This document shows positions 1-4,762 of a stretch of 5,127 nucleotides of DNA, piece by piece; positions within the stretch are counted from its first letter, which is position 1; each line of letters begins with the position of its first letter. The DNA comes from an uncultured Bacilli bacterium. GTDB lineage: Bacteria > Bacillota_I > Bacilli_A > RFN20 > CAG-288. Position numbers and translations under genes: made by a program. The DNA is taken from positions 1-5,127 of the forward strand of contig CAKUXT010000147.1 in the NCBI GenBank assembly GCA_934700375.1. Direction: 5' to 3'. Under the pieces are notes generated by a model. That model had not been told where the DNA came from. It saw only the letters and a list, made by a program, of their open reading frames with translations, and searched no databases.

Positions 1-27
1 ATATATTATACAATAATTTCAACAAAA

Positions 28-62
28 AAAGGAAATGCCTTAATCAACAACATTTCCCCTTT
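28..62. terminator. Hairpin, possible terminator of a gene left of the window
   Basis: AAAGGAAATG (28-37) pairs with CATTT plus CCTTT (51-55 and 58-62), leaving a two-base bulge and a 13-base loop. On the plus strand it is followed only by a short, interrupted T tract (TTTCTT). On the minus strand seven T residues (complement of A24-A30) follow the stem, which is the better terminator shape, yet no minus-strand gene is seen to its right. It most likely ends a plus-strand gene outside the window or works both ways. Confidence 0.4.
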
Positions 63-181
63 CTTGCGATTGCCTTATGTCAAATGAAAGTTGAGACTTA
101 TCATGAAGTGTTCATACGAAACAATAATATGATAATAAAGATTTTTTCAGTGAATGACTTTACTCAATATTTTACGTTATA

Positions 182-211
182 TTGAAAGTATTGGCATCAG
201 ACAATTATAAT
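182..211 (+). promoter_or_regulatory. Candidate sigma-A promoter for the flavin reductase-rubredoxin gene
   Basis: TTGAAA (182-187, one base from TTGACA) is followed after 18 bases by a perfect TATAAT (206-211). The -10 box lies inside TTATAAT-A-AATAAAG (205-219). The left half of this matches the PerR box consensus (TTATAATNATTATAA) completely and the right half matches 4 of 7 positions. A peroxide-responsive operator is thus possible but weak in such AT-rich DNA. Confidence 0.4.
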
Positions 212-345
212 AAATAAAGATAAGTTGTATTAAATTTCTTCACTTCTGTTTTATTGAATCGGTTTTTCAAATCGACACTATTGCTTGAATAATCTATGCC
301 CTTTGATTAAACTGATAAAAAGCAATCTATGAACCTAGACCGAGT

Positions 346-353
346 AAAGGAGG
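346..353 (+). promoter_or_regulatory. Ribosome binding site of the flavin reductase-rubredoxin gene
   Basis: AAAGGAGG ends nine bases before ATG 363, a near-perfect Shine-Dalgarno sequence at ordinary spacing. This fixes the start codon. Confidence 0.85.
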
Positions 354-362
354 TATAACGGT

Positions 363-1010
363 ATGGATTCTAAAGCGTTCAGAAGTCTGTCTTATGGCGT
401 TTATCTTGTAACGACAAGAGACAAAGAAGGAAAGAATGTCGGATGTATTGCAAACTCTGCTTTTCAGGTGACTTCTACTCCGTCTCAGATCTTAGTCTCT
501 CTCAATCATGATAATGATACCTGTAGAGCTATCAAAGAGAGCGGAGCCTTGATTTTGAATGTCCTTTCTGAAAAGGTGAGCATGGATCTGATATCCACAT
601 TCGGATATCATAGCTCAAGAGACATCGATAAATTCAAAGGCTATGATGTGGTCGATAAAGACGGCATGCCTTTTATCAAGACAGGAGTCTCTTATTTTAT
701 CCTGAAAGTCCGGAAAACTTTTGAGACGGAGACTCATACTTTGTTCTTGGCCGAAGTCATAGACTGTGAGGTCCTCTCTTCTGAAAAAGAGATGACCTAT
801 GCCTATTTCCATCAGGTCAAGAAAGGCAGTGCACCGAAGAATGCACCTACTTATCAGGCAGCAAGTGATGAAAAGAAGGAAGCAAAGAAACATCGCTTCA
901 GATGTAAAGTCTGCGGCTATCTTTATGAGACTGAGCTTGATGAGCTTCCTGATGATTTCATTTGTCCTTTATGTGGAGCACCTAAGAATAAGTTCGTTAA
1001 AGTATATTGA
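363..1010 (+). CDS. Flavin reductase-like protein with C-terminal rubredoxin domain (Hrb type)
   Basis: A 215-aa cytosolic protein with no signal peptide or membrane segment. Residues 1 to about 160 form an FMN-binding split-barrel flavin reductase domain; the stretch around residues 31-70 (NSAFQVTSTP, then SLNHDNDT, then LILNVLSE) is typical of the family. A charged linker of about 161-177 leads to a rubredoxin domain with Cys181, Cys184, Cys201 and Cys204 (CKVCGY and CPLCGAPKNKF), which should bind one iron. Only 16 residues separate the two CxxC knuckles, against about 29 in classical rubredoxin, so this is the short form. The same domain order occurs in the high-molecular-weight rubredoxin (Hrb) of Moorella, which passes electrons from NADH to A-type flavoproteins that reduce O2 or NO. 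That role is inferred here, and no partner flavoprotein lies in the window. The gene appears to stand alone. A weak 6-bp hairpin overlaps its stop codon (1004-1020) but has no T tract. Confidence 0.92.
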   Translation: MDSKAFRSLSYGVYLVTTRDKEGKNVGCIANSAFQVTSTPSQILVSLNHDNDTCRAIKESGALILNVLSEKVSMDLISTFGYHSSRDIDKFKGYDVVDKDGMPFIKTGVSYFILKVRKTFETETHTLFLAEVIDCEVLSSEKEMTYAYFHQVKKGSAPKNAPTYQAASDEKKEAKKHRFRCKVCGYLYETELDELPDDFICPLCGAPKNKFVKVY

Positions 1011-1102
1011 TGCGCAATATTGAAGATAACTGTTTTAGTTTGGCTTAGTCGTATAATTAGTTCTTTTTATCGTGGCCAGAAAATCAATCTTGAAAAATGA
1101 TG

Positions 1103-1474
1103 TTATTTATCACCCACATTTGTGTCTTCAATCACTTTCCAATAGCCGTTTTTTCTTGCGCCTACTCTTTCAATGTATTTTTTCTTCTTGAGAAGCGAGA
1201 TGCAATTATCAATTGATGTTTTTCCAAGGTTGCATAACACTTCTAATTGAGGTTTGGTGACATTTGGGTTGTTTCGAATCTCAGCAAGGACCTTTATTTC
1301 TGAGTTGTTTAAAGATTTATCACCCACTTTATCACCCACTTTATTAATACGATTAAACGGAATGGTTACAATAATGGTGTTATTCGAAATCTTTATTGAC
1401 CTCTTCCCATACTTGGAAATGATGGTAGGAACCTCTCTGTCGTTTTTTTCATTGATATGGAGCTGTAAAAACAT
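1103..1474 (-). pseudogene. C-terminal remnant of an AlbA_2/Schlafen-type ATP-binding transcriptional regulator
   Basis: The frame encodes 123 residues resembling only the end of AlbA_2 (Schlafen, 'RecG-like') ATP-binding regulators. Residues 14-43 (REVPTIISKYG, then VTIPFNR) match the end of their C-terminal ATP-binding region, usually written GIPTIVEKYG and VTIPF. Residues 46-53 are a VGDKVGDK linker, a spacer type often seen in this family. Residues 54-115 form a winged helix-turn-helix, with the recognition helix near 80-97 and the wing near 101-114. Intact members are around 400 aa or more and start with the AlbA_2 domain, which is absent. The frame stays open only to a TGA at 1487-1489, I see no good ribosome binding site before the Met codon, and no matching sequence in the other frames upstream. 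Likely a 5'-truncated, dead gene. A short stand-alone DNA-binding protein is possible but less likely. Confidence 0.75.
1316..1339 (-). repeat. Two tandem 12-bp units encoding VGDK-VGDK
   Basis: TTTATCACCCAC occurs twice in perfect tandem (1316-1327 and 1328-1339). A third exact copy (1106-1117) lies just before the stop codon of the same frame. Read on the minus strand each unit is Val-Gly-Asp-Lys. The units lie on both sides of the winged-helix segment. Copies identical at the DNA level suggest recent slippage or recombination. Confidence 0.85.
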
Positions 1475-1685
1475 TTCTGAAAGATATCAGTTATAGTTAT
1501 TGAACGATCTGACATGGCTAAGACGTTGCCTTAATGCTGCTCTATGATAAAACAAATGCGTTTATGTAAGAAGGATAGTAGGGAGACAATCACTTACATC
1601 AGAAAGCTTTATGAATTCATATAACCATTATCGATGATATCGATCAACATATTGAGTCTCAGAAGGAAAAGAATAACAATGAAAA
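1475..1685. other. Unassigned stretch with no recognisable gene
   Basis: Nothing convincing is coded here. A 26-codon plus-strand frame (1544-1624) and an open plus frame from 1615 with acidic, Asn/Lys-rich codons (around IDDIDQHIESQKEKNN) could be scraps of a decayed gene. Neither has a proper start or ribosome binding site, and the second runs on through the terminator hairpin. The stretch probably represents decay debris left with the truncated regulator. Confidence 0.4.
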
Positions 1686-1731
1686 AGAGGCCGTCAGGCC
1701 ATTGACGAACAGTCAATGCCTGATAGCCTCT
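1686..1731. terminator. Strong bidirectional rho-independent terminator
   Basis: The arms 1686-1706 and 1712-1731 pair over about 19 bp: AGAGGC, then TCAGGC and ATTGAC, against GTCAAT, GCCTGA and GCCTCT. There is one bulged C (1700), one A-C mismatch, one G-T pair and a five-base loop. Five T residues follow on the plus strand (1735-1739) and five on the minus strand (complement of A1682-A1686). On the minus strand it begins 18 bases after the stop codon of the 164-aa lipoprotein, so ending that message is its main job. It also blocks plus-strand read-through from the left. Confidence 0.88.
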
Positions 1732-1749
1732 CTGTTTTTGTCTGATTGA

Positions 1750-2244
1750 TTACTTAGAATACTTGACGGTGATGTTGTAAGTGGTTTTAGAATCGCTTCC
1801 GGTTCCTCTTCCCTTGATAGAGGTGAGAAGACCATATTCATTCCAAGAGATGGAAGAAGAAACCTTATTTCCATCTTCATCGGAGGCGGAATAAGTGACC
1901 TTGAAGACGCTTCCTGCATAATATGTATAATCTGTGTTTTCAGCGGCAGAGAAAGTGCCGAGGCCGGAGGTTGTGAAGATAATTGCATAAGCGGTGTCAC
2001 TGATGCTTGCAGGAGTCAAAACATGTCCCTTGACATTGAACTTGCCGTTGACTTTCTGTTCGCTGGAGCTAGAACTGCTGGATGCTTTAATAGAACCTGT
2101 AAGAACTGCTGTTGTATAGGGAACATCCTTCTTTAAAGCTTCAGAGGCCTTGGACTGGAAATCAGCAAAGGAAACCTTGCCGCATGCTGTCAAAGATAAT
2201 GCACAGACACCTAAAATTGCGAGACTACGGATAGACTTTTTCAT
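1750..2244 (-). CDS. Small secreted lipoprotein of unknown function
   Basis: A 164-aa protein with a lipoprotein signal peptide: positive n-region (MKKSIR), hydrophobic core, and lipobox LTAC with Cys21 as the predicted lipidation site. The mature protein should be anchored on the outer face of the membrane. Residues 22-50 look partly helical. A run of seven serines (55-61) forms a flexible linker, and residues 62-164 are rich in alternating Thr, Ser, Tyr and Val as in a beta-sheet domain, ending in a Trp-containing segment (SWNEYGLLTSIKG) and a YNITVKYSK strand. I recognise no enzyme motif. The start is supported by AAAGGAG on the minus strand (2258-2264), though 13 bases from the ATG is rather far. 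It is transcribed divergently from the SGNH lipoprotein operon, has its own promoter, and is followed by a strong terminator, so it is a single-gene unit. A surface accessory role is a guess. Confidence 0.85.
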   Translation of the reverse strand: MKKSIRSLAILGVCALSLTACGKVSFADFQSKASEALKKDVPYTTAVLTGSIKASSSSSSSEQKVNGKFNVKGHVLTPASISDTAYAIIFTTSGLGTFSAAENTDYTYYAGSVFKVTYSASDEDGNKVSSSISWNEYGLLTSIKGRGTGSDSKTTYNITVKYSK

Positions 2245-2275
2245 GATAAATCTTTTTCTCCTTTCATGAATCGCG

Positions 2276-2301
2276 GTTTTCGGAGAGGACTTCTCGAAAA
2301 C
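2276..2301 (-). promoter_or_regulatory. Stem-loop at the 5' end of the small-lipoprotein mRNA
   Basis: GTTTTCG plus AGA (2276-2282, 2284-2286) pairs with TCT plus CGAAAAC (2292-2301), with one bulged G (2283) and a five-base loop. The predicted transcription start (about 2304) would place this stem almost exactly at the mRNA's 5' end. Stem-loops in that place are known to protect messages from decay. The function here is inferred. Confidence 0.45.
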
Positions 2302-2310
2302 GTATAACTT

Positions 2311-2339
2311 ATTGTAGATTATCTATATTTTCAATGCAA
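2311..2339 (-). promoter_or_regulatory. Candidate promoter of the small lipoprotein gene
   Basis: Read on the minus strand, TTGCAT (2334-2339) is followed after exactly 17 bases by TACAAT (2311-2316), one base from the -10 consensus. Transcription would begin near 2304, giving a leader of about 60 bases that holds the stem-loop and ribosome binding site. Confidence 0.55.
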
Positions 2340-2406
2340 TAATTTACCAAAAACATTTACAAATAAAAAGATTGTTTTTGGACAAAGAATATTTAAAGTG
2401 TTCAAA

Positions 2407-2425
2407 AACAGAAACACGTTCTGTT
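2407..2425. repeat. Perfect inverted repeat, possible operator
   Basis: AACAGAA and TTCTGTT are exact reverse complements around a five-base centre (ACACG). The site lies mid-way in the divergent intergenic region, a common place for a regulator's binding site. It is not an SOS box, because the half-site spacing is off by one. It may also form a small hairpin in RNA. Confidence 0.4.
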
Positions 2426-2489
2426 GATTTGCTTTGTCATTTCTTCAAAACTGTCGATGAAAATAATTTTCGGCATTTCACCGGATGAA

Positions 2490-2514
2490 ACATTTTAAAT
2501 GTCATACAAATGTT
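2490..2514. repeat. Palindrome plus direct repeat, possible operator
   Basis: ACATTTTAAATGT (2490-2502) is a perfect palindrome around a single central T. A second AAATGTT (2508-2514) follows, which can also pair with AACATTT (2489-2495). It sits 26 bases upstream of the cre-like site. The low GC content raises the odds of chance. Confidence 0.35.
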
Positions 2515-2527
2515 AAAAATAATGTGA

Positions 2528-2542
2528 TTTCAAGCGCTTACA
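2528..2542 (+). promoter_or_regulatory. cre-like operator (CcpA catabolite repression)
   Basis: TTTCAAGCGCTTACA agrees with the cre consensus WTGNAANCGNWNNCW at all fixed positions but one (T for G at the third), and it has the strong AAGCGCTT core. It lies between about -33 and -19 of the predicted transcription start, where bound CcpA would block RNA polymerase. Repression of the lipoprotein operon by preferred sugars is therefore likely. Confidence 0.6.
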
Positions 2543-2548
2543 ATGTTT

Positions 2549-2554
2549 TATCAT
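2549..2554 (+). promoter_or_regulatory. Candidate -10 box of the SGNH lipoprotein operon
   Basis: TATCAT matches five of six consensus positions and would start transcription near 2561, leaving a short leader containing the ribosome binding site. No good -35 box stands 16-18 bases upstream; that stretch is occupied by the cre-like site. Such a weak promoter may need an activator or simply be mis-assigned. Confidence 0.35.
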
Positions 2555-2566
2555 AGTTGCATAAAT

Positions 2567-2573
2567 GAAGGAG
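2567..2573 (+). promoter_or_regulatory. Ribosome binding site that decides the start at 2580
   Basis: GAAGGAG ends six bases before ATG 2580. An in-frame ATG at 2565 overlaps this site and has no ribosome binding site of its own, so the protein should start at 2580. This also gives a standard lipoprotein n-region (MKPRLR). Confidence 0.8.
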
Positions 2574-2579
2574 ACTTTT

Positions 2580-4742
2580 ATGAAACCAAGATTGCGGATT
2601 CTTAGCCTATGTACGTTGATGTTATTGATGGCGGGATGCGGAAACGATAAGACTTCTGATTCTATCATTCCTCCATCGACTGAAGAATCTTCTATTGTCA
2701 TGACGACAGACAAGAAAGACGATACAGCAAATACGTATGGCGATTTTAAGAAAGAGGGAGAAAAATATACAGCATTGAAGCCCTCTTCCAAATTGCTTTT
2801 GGACGAGAAGATGAGAGATGGAACCTTTACTGCGACTGTTTCCTTTGGCGATAAGATTGCAGATAATGGCATCGTCTTTTTAAGCGACGATGAAGAGAGA
2901 GTCTTTTATTTCTTCGGAAGAAACCTCGTTGGACAATATGTCCTCATCAAGAATGATGATGGATTCGTATCGACTCTGAAGACAGCCTCTTCTTCCAATA
3001 CTGATGATGTTGTCACACTCTCTGTCATCATCGATGACAGAGAGAAGACAATCGATACCTACATCAATGATGAATTCCTTTTCCAGGTGGAAGAAGAATC
3101 TTTCTTCTCTGGTGATCGCATCGGTTTCAAGGCGGGCGGGAAAGGGACATCCTATGAGGACATCTCGGTTGTCAAGAATAAGAATACATTCCTAGATCAT
3201 CTTGATAACTATGACGTCGCTCATGGCGCGATGGATATGGCCGATAAGATTGTCTCCGAGTCAAGAGCGGCCATGGTGACAAGCAAGAATAGAACCTTCA
3301 CCAATGGTGTCTTTGAAGCGGATGTCGAGATGGGCAATGCTGTTTCGCAGAACGGACTTGTTTTCTCTCTGTCTTCGAATAAAGTCGATAACTACTGGGA
3401 AGGAAACGGAATCTCCTATTATTTCTTCTATATCACTGAAACAGGAAGAGCGTGTTTAGGAAAGACGGACAATGGAAAATGGAATACCATTTTCGAAAAG
3501 GTCATACGTCCTTTTGACAATACAAAAACCTATCATATGAAGGCTGTCAAAGGAACGGATGGCATTTACTGTTATGTCGATAATATCTTATATGGCACTT
3601 ATATGGATAACACCCCTCTTTCCGGAACAAAGTTCGGACTTAGAGCAGGTGATATCAACGCCAAGTTCAGCAATGTAAGAGTCCATGAAATCAATGATCC
3701 TGAAAAAGACATTTCTTCTTCACTTAACATCGGAAACGGCTCCTTCTATGGATTAGGAGATAAGTATGTTTCCTCTTCCCGTTCTTCTATTATGACGTTG
3801 AAAGACAAGAAGAAAAAGAATGGAACGTTGAAGACATATCTTGCTCCTCGCGGCGGAGACGATAATGGAATCATCTTCCGTGTCACAAGACCAGAAGGAA
3901 AGTTCACCGGAAATGAGAACGGCCTTTCTTATTATTGGTTCGGTTATCAGGCTAATGGCATGGTCGCTTTCAAGCGCGTTGAGAACGGAAAGGTGGTCAA
4001 ATCTGCTGATAAGTTCTTGCCTTGGGGATCTTTCTCCTACATGGGATATGAAGTCAAGATCGTCATGGACAACAATGACTTCTATTGCTATTTCGATGGA
4101 AGACTTGCAGTCACCTATCATGATGATAATCCGCTTCAGGGCGAGGAATACGGATTCTATGCAGGATCGAAAGCTGCCTATATGGATGCCATTGAGGATA
4201 TGGACAGCGTTACAAAAGAACAGTATGACACCCTGATCTTCGGTCATTCTTATATGGATTACTGGTACACCTATCAGGAAGACTTAGAGGAATACGAAAG
4301 CATCTATGATATCGGTATCGGCGCTTCTGTCACATCTCATTGGAACAACTATACCAATGAAGTCATCGCCTATCAGCCAAAGCTTGGCATCTATGGTATC
4401 GGCATCAATGATATCTCTTCCAATGTTTCTCCTGCTACGATTGCAGCTAACGTCAAGACGATGTTATTAGATATCAAAAAGGCTCTTCCGAATTTTGAAG
4501 TCGCCCTCTTTGGTGTATCCCGCTGTCCTTCTAGAACTGGGTATACAACACAGATTGCACAGACCAACAAAGAATACATCAAATTGTCAGAAACATATTC
4601 TTGGATTCATTATGTCGAAGTCGAGACATTGTTCTGTAACGACAATGGCACTCCTCTTGCCCGTTACTTTACGGATGGACTTCATCCGACTCACGAAGGT
4701 TACTTGATGATGGTCGATGCCCTTCGTACTGCTTTAGCCTAA
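2580..4742 (+). CDS. Surface lipoprotein: three LamG/DUF1080-like domains and an SGNH hydrolase domain
   Basis: A 720-aa protein. The signal peptide ends in LMAGC with Cys20 as the lipid anchor, followed by a Ser/Thr-rich linker to about residue 52. Three beta-sandwich repeats follow (about 53-202, 211-371, 382-541), resembling the concanavalin-type domains of DUF1080/LamG proteins. Each has an NG(I/L)(V/I)F strand and an ending of the form Y-(V/I/F)-(D/N) ... G ... G(F/L)-(K/R/Y)-AG. Residues 545-720 form an SGNH/GDSL esterase domain: block I GHSYMDYW with nucleophile Ser557, block II IGIGAS (Gly581), block III GIND (Asn610), and block V DGLHP with Asp699 and His702. All catalytic positions are present, but the usual GDS reads GHS. 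The likely role is binding a glycan and removing an acyl group, perhaps acetyl, outside the cell; the substrate is unknown. It is first in an operon with the lipoprotein 20 bases downstream and probably under CcpA control. Confidence is high for the domains and lower for activity. Confidence 0.9.
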   Translation: MKPRLRILSLCTLMLLMAGCGNDKTSDSIIPPSTEESSIVMTTDKKDDTANTYGDFKKEGEKYTALKPSSKLLLDEKMRDGTFTATVSFGDKIADNGIVFLSDDEERVFYFFGRNLVGQYVLIKNDDGFVSTLKTASSSNTDDVVTLSVIIDDREKTIDTYINDEFLFQVEEESFFSGDRIGFKAGGKGTSYEDISVVKNKNTFLDHLDNYDVAHGAMDMADKIVSESRAAMVTSKNRTFTNGVFEADVEMGNAVSQNGLVFSLSSNKVDNYWEGNGISYYFFYITETGRACLGKTDNGKWNTIFEKVIRPFDNTKTYHMKAVKGTDGIYCYVDNILYGTYMDNTPLSGTKFGLRAGDINAKFSNVRVHEINDPEKDISSSLNIGNGSFYGLGDKYVSSSRSSIMTLKDKKKKNGTLKTYLAPRGGDDNGIIFRVTRPEGKFTGNENGLSYYWFGYQANGMVAFKRVENGKVVKSADKFLPWGSFSYMGYEVKIVMDNNDFYCYFDGRLAVTYHDDNPLQGEEYGFYAGSKAAYMDAIEDMDSVTKEQYDTLIFGHSYMDYWYTYQEDLEEYESIYDIGIGASVTSHWNNYTNEVIAYQPKLGIYGIGINDISSNVSPATIAANVKTMLLDIKKALPNFEVALFGVSRCPSRTGYTTQIAQTNKEYIKLSETYSWIHYVEVETLFCNDNGTPLARYFTDGLHPTHEGYLMMVDALRTALA
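2736..4202 (+). repeat. Triplicated concanavalin-like domain within the SGNH lipoprotein
   Basis: Three diverged copies of about 150-160 residues lie at roughly 2736-3185, 3210-3692 and 3723-4202. Copies two and three share (G/E)NG(I/L)SYY(F/W)F, then YCY(V/F)D and (S/Q)G-(T/E)-(K/E)-(F/Y)-G. Copy one lacks the SYYFF insert and is shorter. The similarity is visible in protein only, so the duplications are old. Confidence 0.8.
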
Positions 4743-4747
4743 AAAGG

Positions 4748-4752
4748 AAAGG
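4748..4752 (+). promoter_or_regulatory. Ribosome binding site of the third lipoprotein
   Basis: The purine-rich stretch AAAGGAAA begins just after the preceding stop codon. Its AAAGG core ends ten bases before ATG 4763. No promoter or terminator fits in the 20-base gap, so the two genes share a transcript. Confidence 0.65.
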
Positions 4753-4762
4753 AAATATTAAG

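Larger units (their letters stand above)
1..362. other. Noncoding region upstream of the flavin reductase-rubredoxin gene
   Basis: I see no credible gene here on either strand; the stretch is very AT-rich and full of stop codons. It holds a hairpin near the left edge (28-62), a promoter candidate with a perfect -10 box (182-211), a second weaker promoter candidate (TTGAAT at 285-290, 17 bases, TAAACT at 308-313), and the ribosome binding site of the next gene. If the 182-211 promoter is used, the leader would be about 145 bases long, but I find no riboswitch-like fold in it. Confidence 0.6.
2245..2579. other. Divergent regulatory region between two lipoprotein genes
   Basis: This 335-bp AT-rich stretch contains no gene. 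From left to right it holds the ribosome binding site and leader hairpin of the minus-strand lipoprotein, its promoter (2311-2339), a perfect 7-bp inverted repeat (2407-2425), a 13-bp palindrome with a nearby direct repeat (2490-2514), a cre-like site (2528-2542), and the -10 box and ribosome binding site of the large plus-strand lipoprotein. Confidence 0.7.

Noticed and set aside
615..893. Minus-strand open frame opposite the flavin reductase gene.
   Set aside because: Antisense shadow of a conserved gene, with no ribosome binding site; its hydrophobic, Cys-rich start is a by-product of the other strand's codons.
1004..1020. Hairpin ATATTG/CAATAT at the stop codon of the flavin reductase gene.
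   Set aside because: Only six mostly A-T pairs, overlaps the stop codon, and no T tract follows; not a credible terminator.
1901..1915. Sequence TTGAAGACGCTTCCT, one mismatch from the cre consensus.
   Set aside because: It lies inside the coding sequence of the small lipoprotein, far from its promoter, and lacks the AAGCG core symmetry; chance is more likely.
1713..2000. Minus-strand open frame of 95 codons inside the small lipoprotein.
   Set aside because: It overlaps a well-supported lipoprotein gene in another frame, has no ribosome binding site and runs into the terminator hairpin.
2411..2421. GAA-N5-TTC resembling an SOS (LexA) box.
   Set aside because: The Bacillus-type LexA box needs GAAC-N4-GTTC; spacing here is one base short.
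2381..2438. GACAAAG and CTTTGTC as a wide inverted repeat.
   Set aside because: Seven bases separated by 44 is expected by chance in DNA of this composition.
2565..2579. In-frame ATG 15 bases upstream of the chosen start of the SGNH lipoprotein.
   Set aside because: It overlaps the ribosome binding site of ATG 2580 and has none of its own; using it would add an acidic residue before the signal peptide.
3753..4247. Minus-strand open frame of 164 codons opposite the SGNH lipoprotein.
   Set aside because: It is antisense to the third repeat and the start of the SGNH domain, has no start signals, and its sequence is low in recognisable features.
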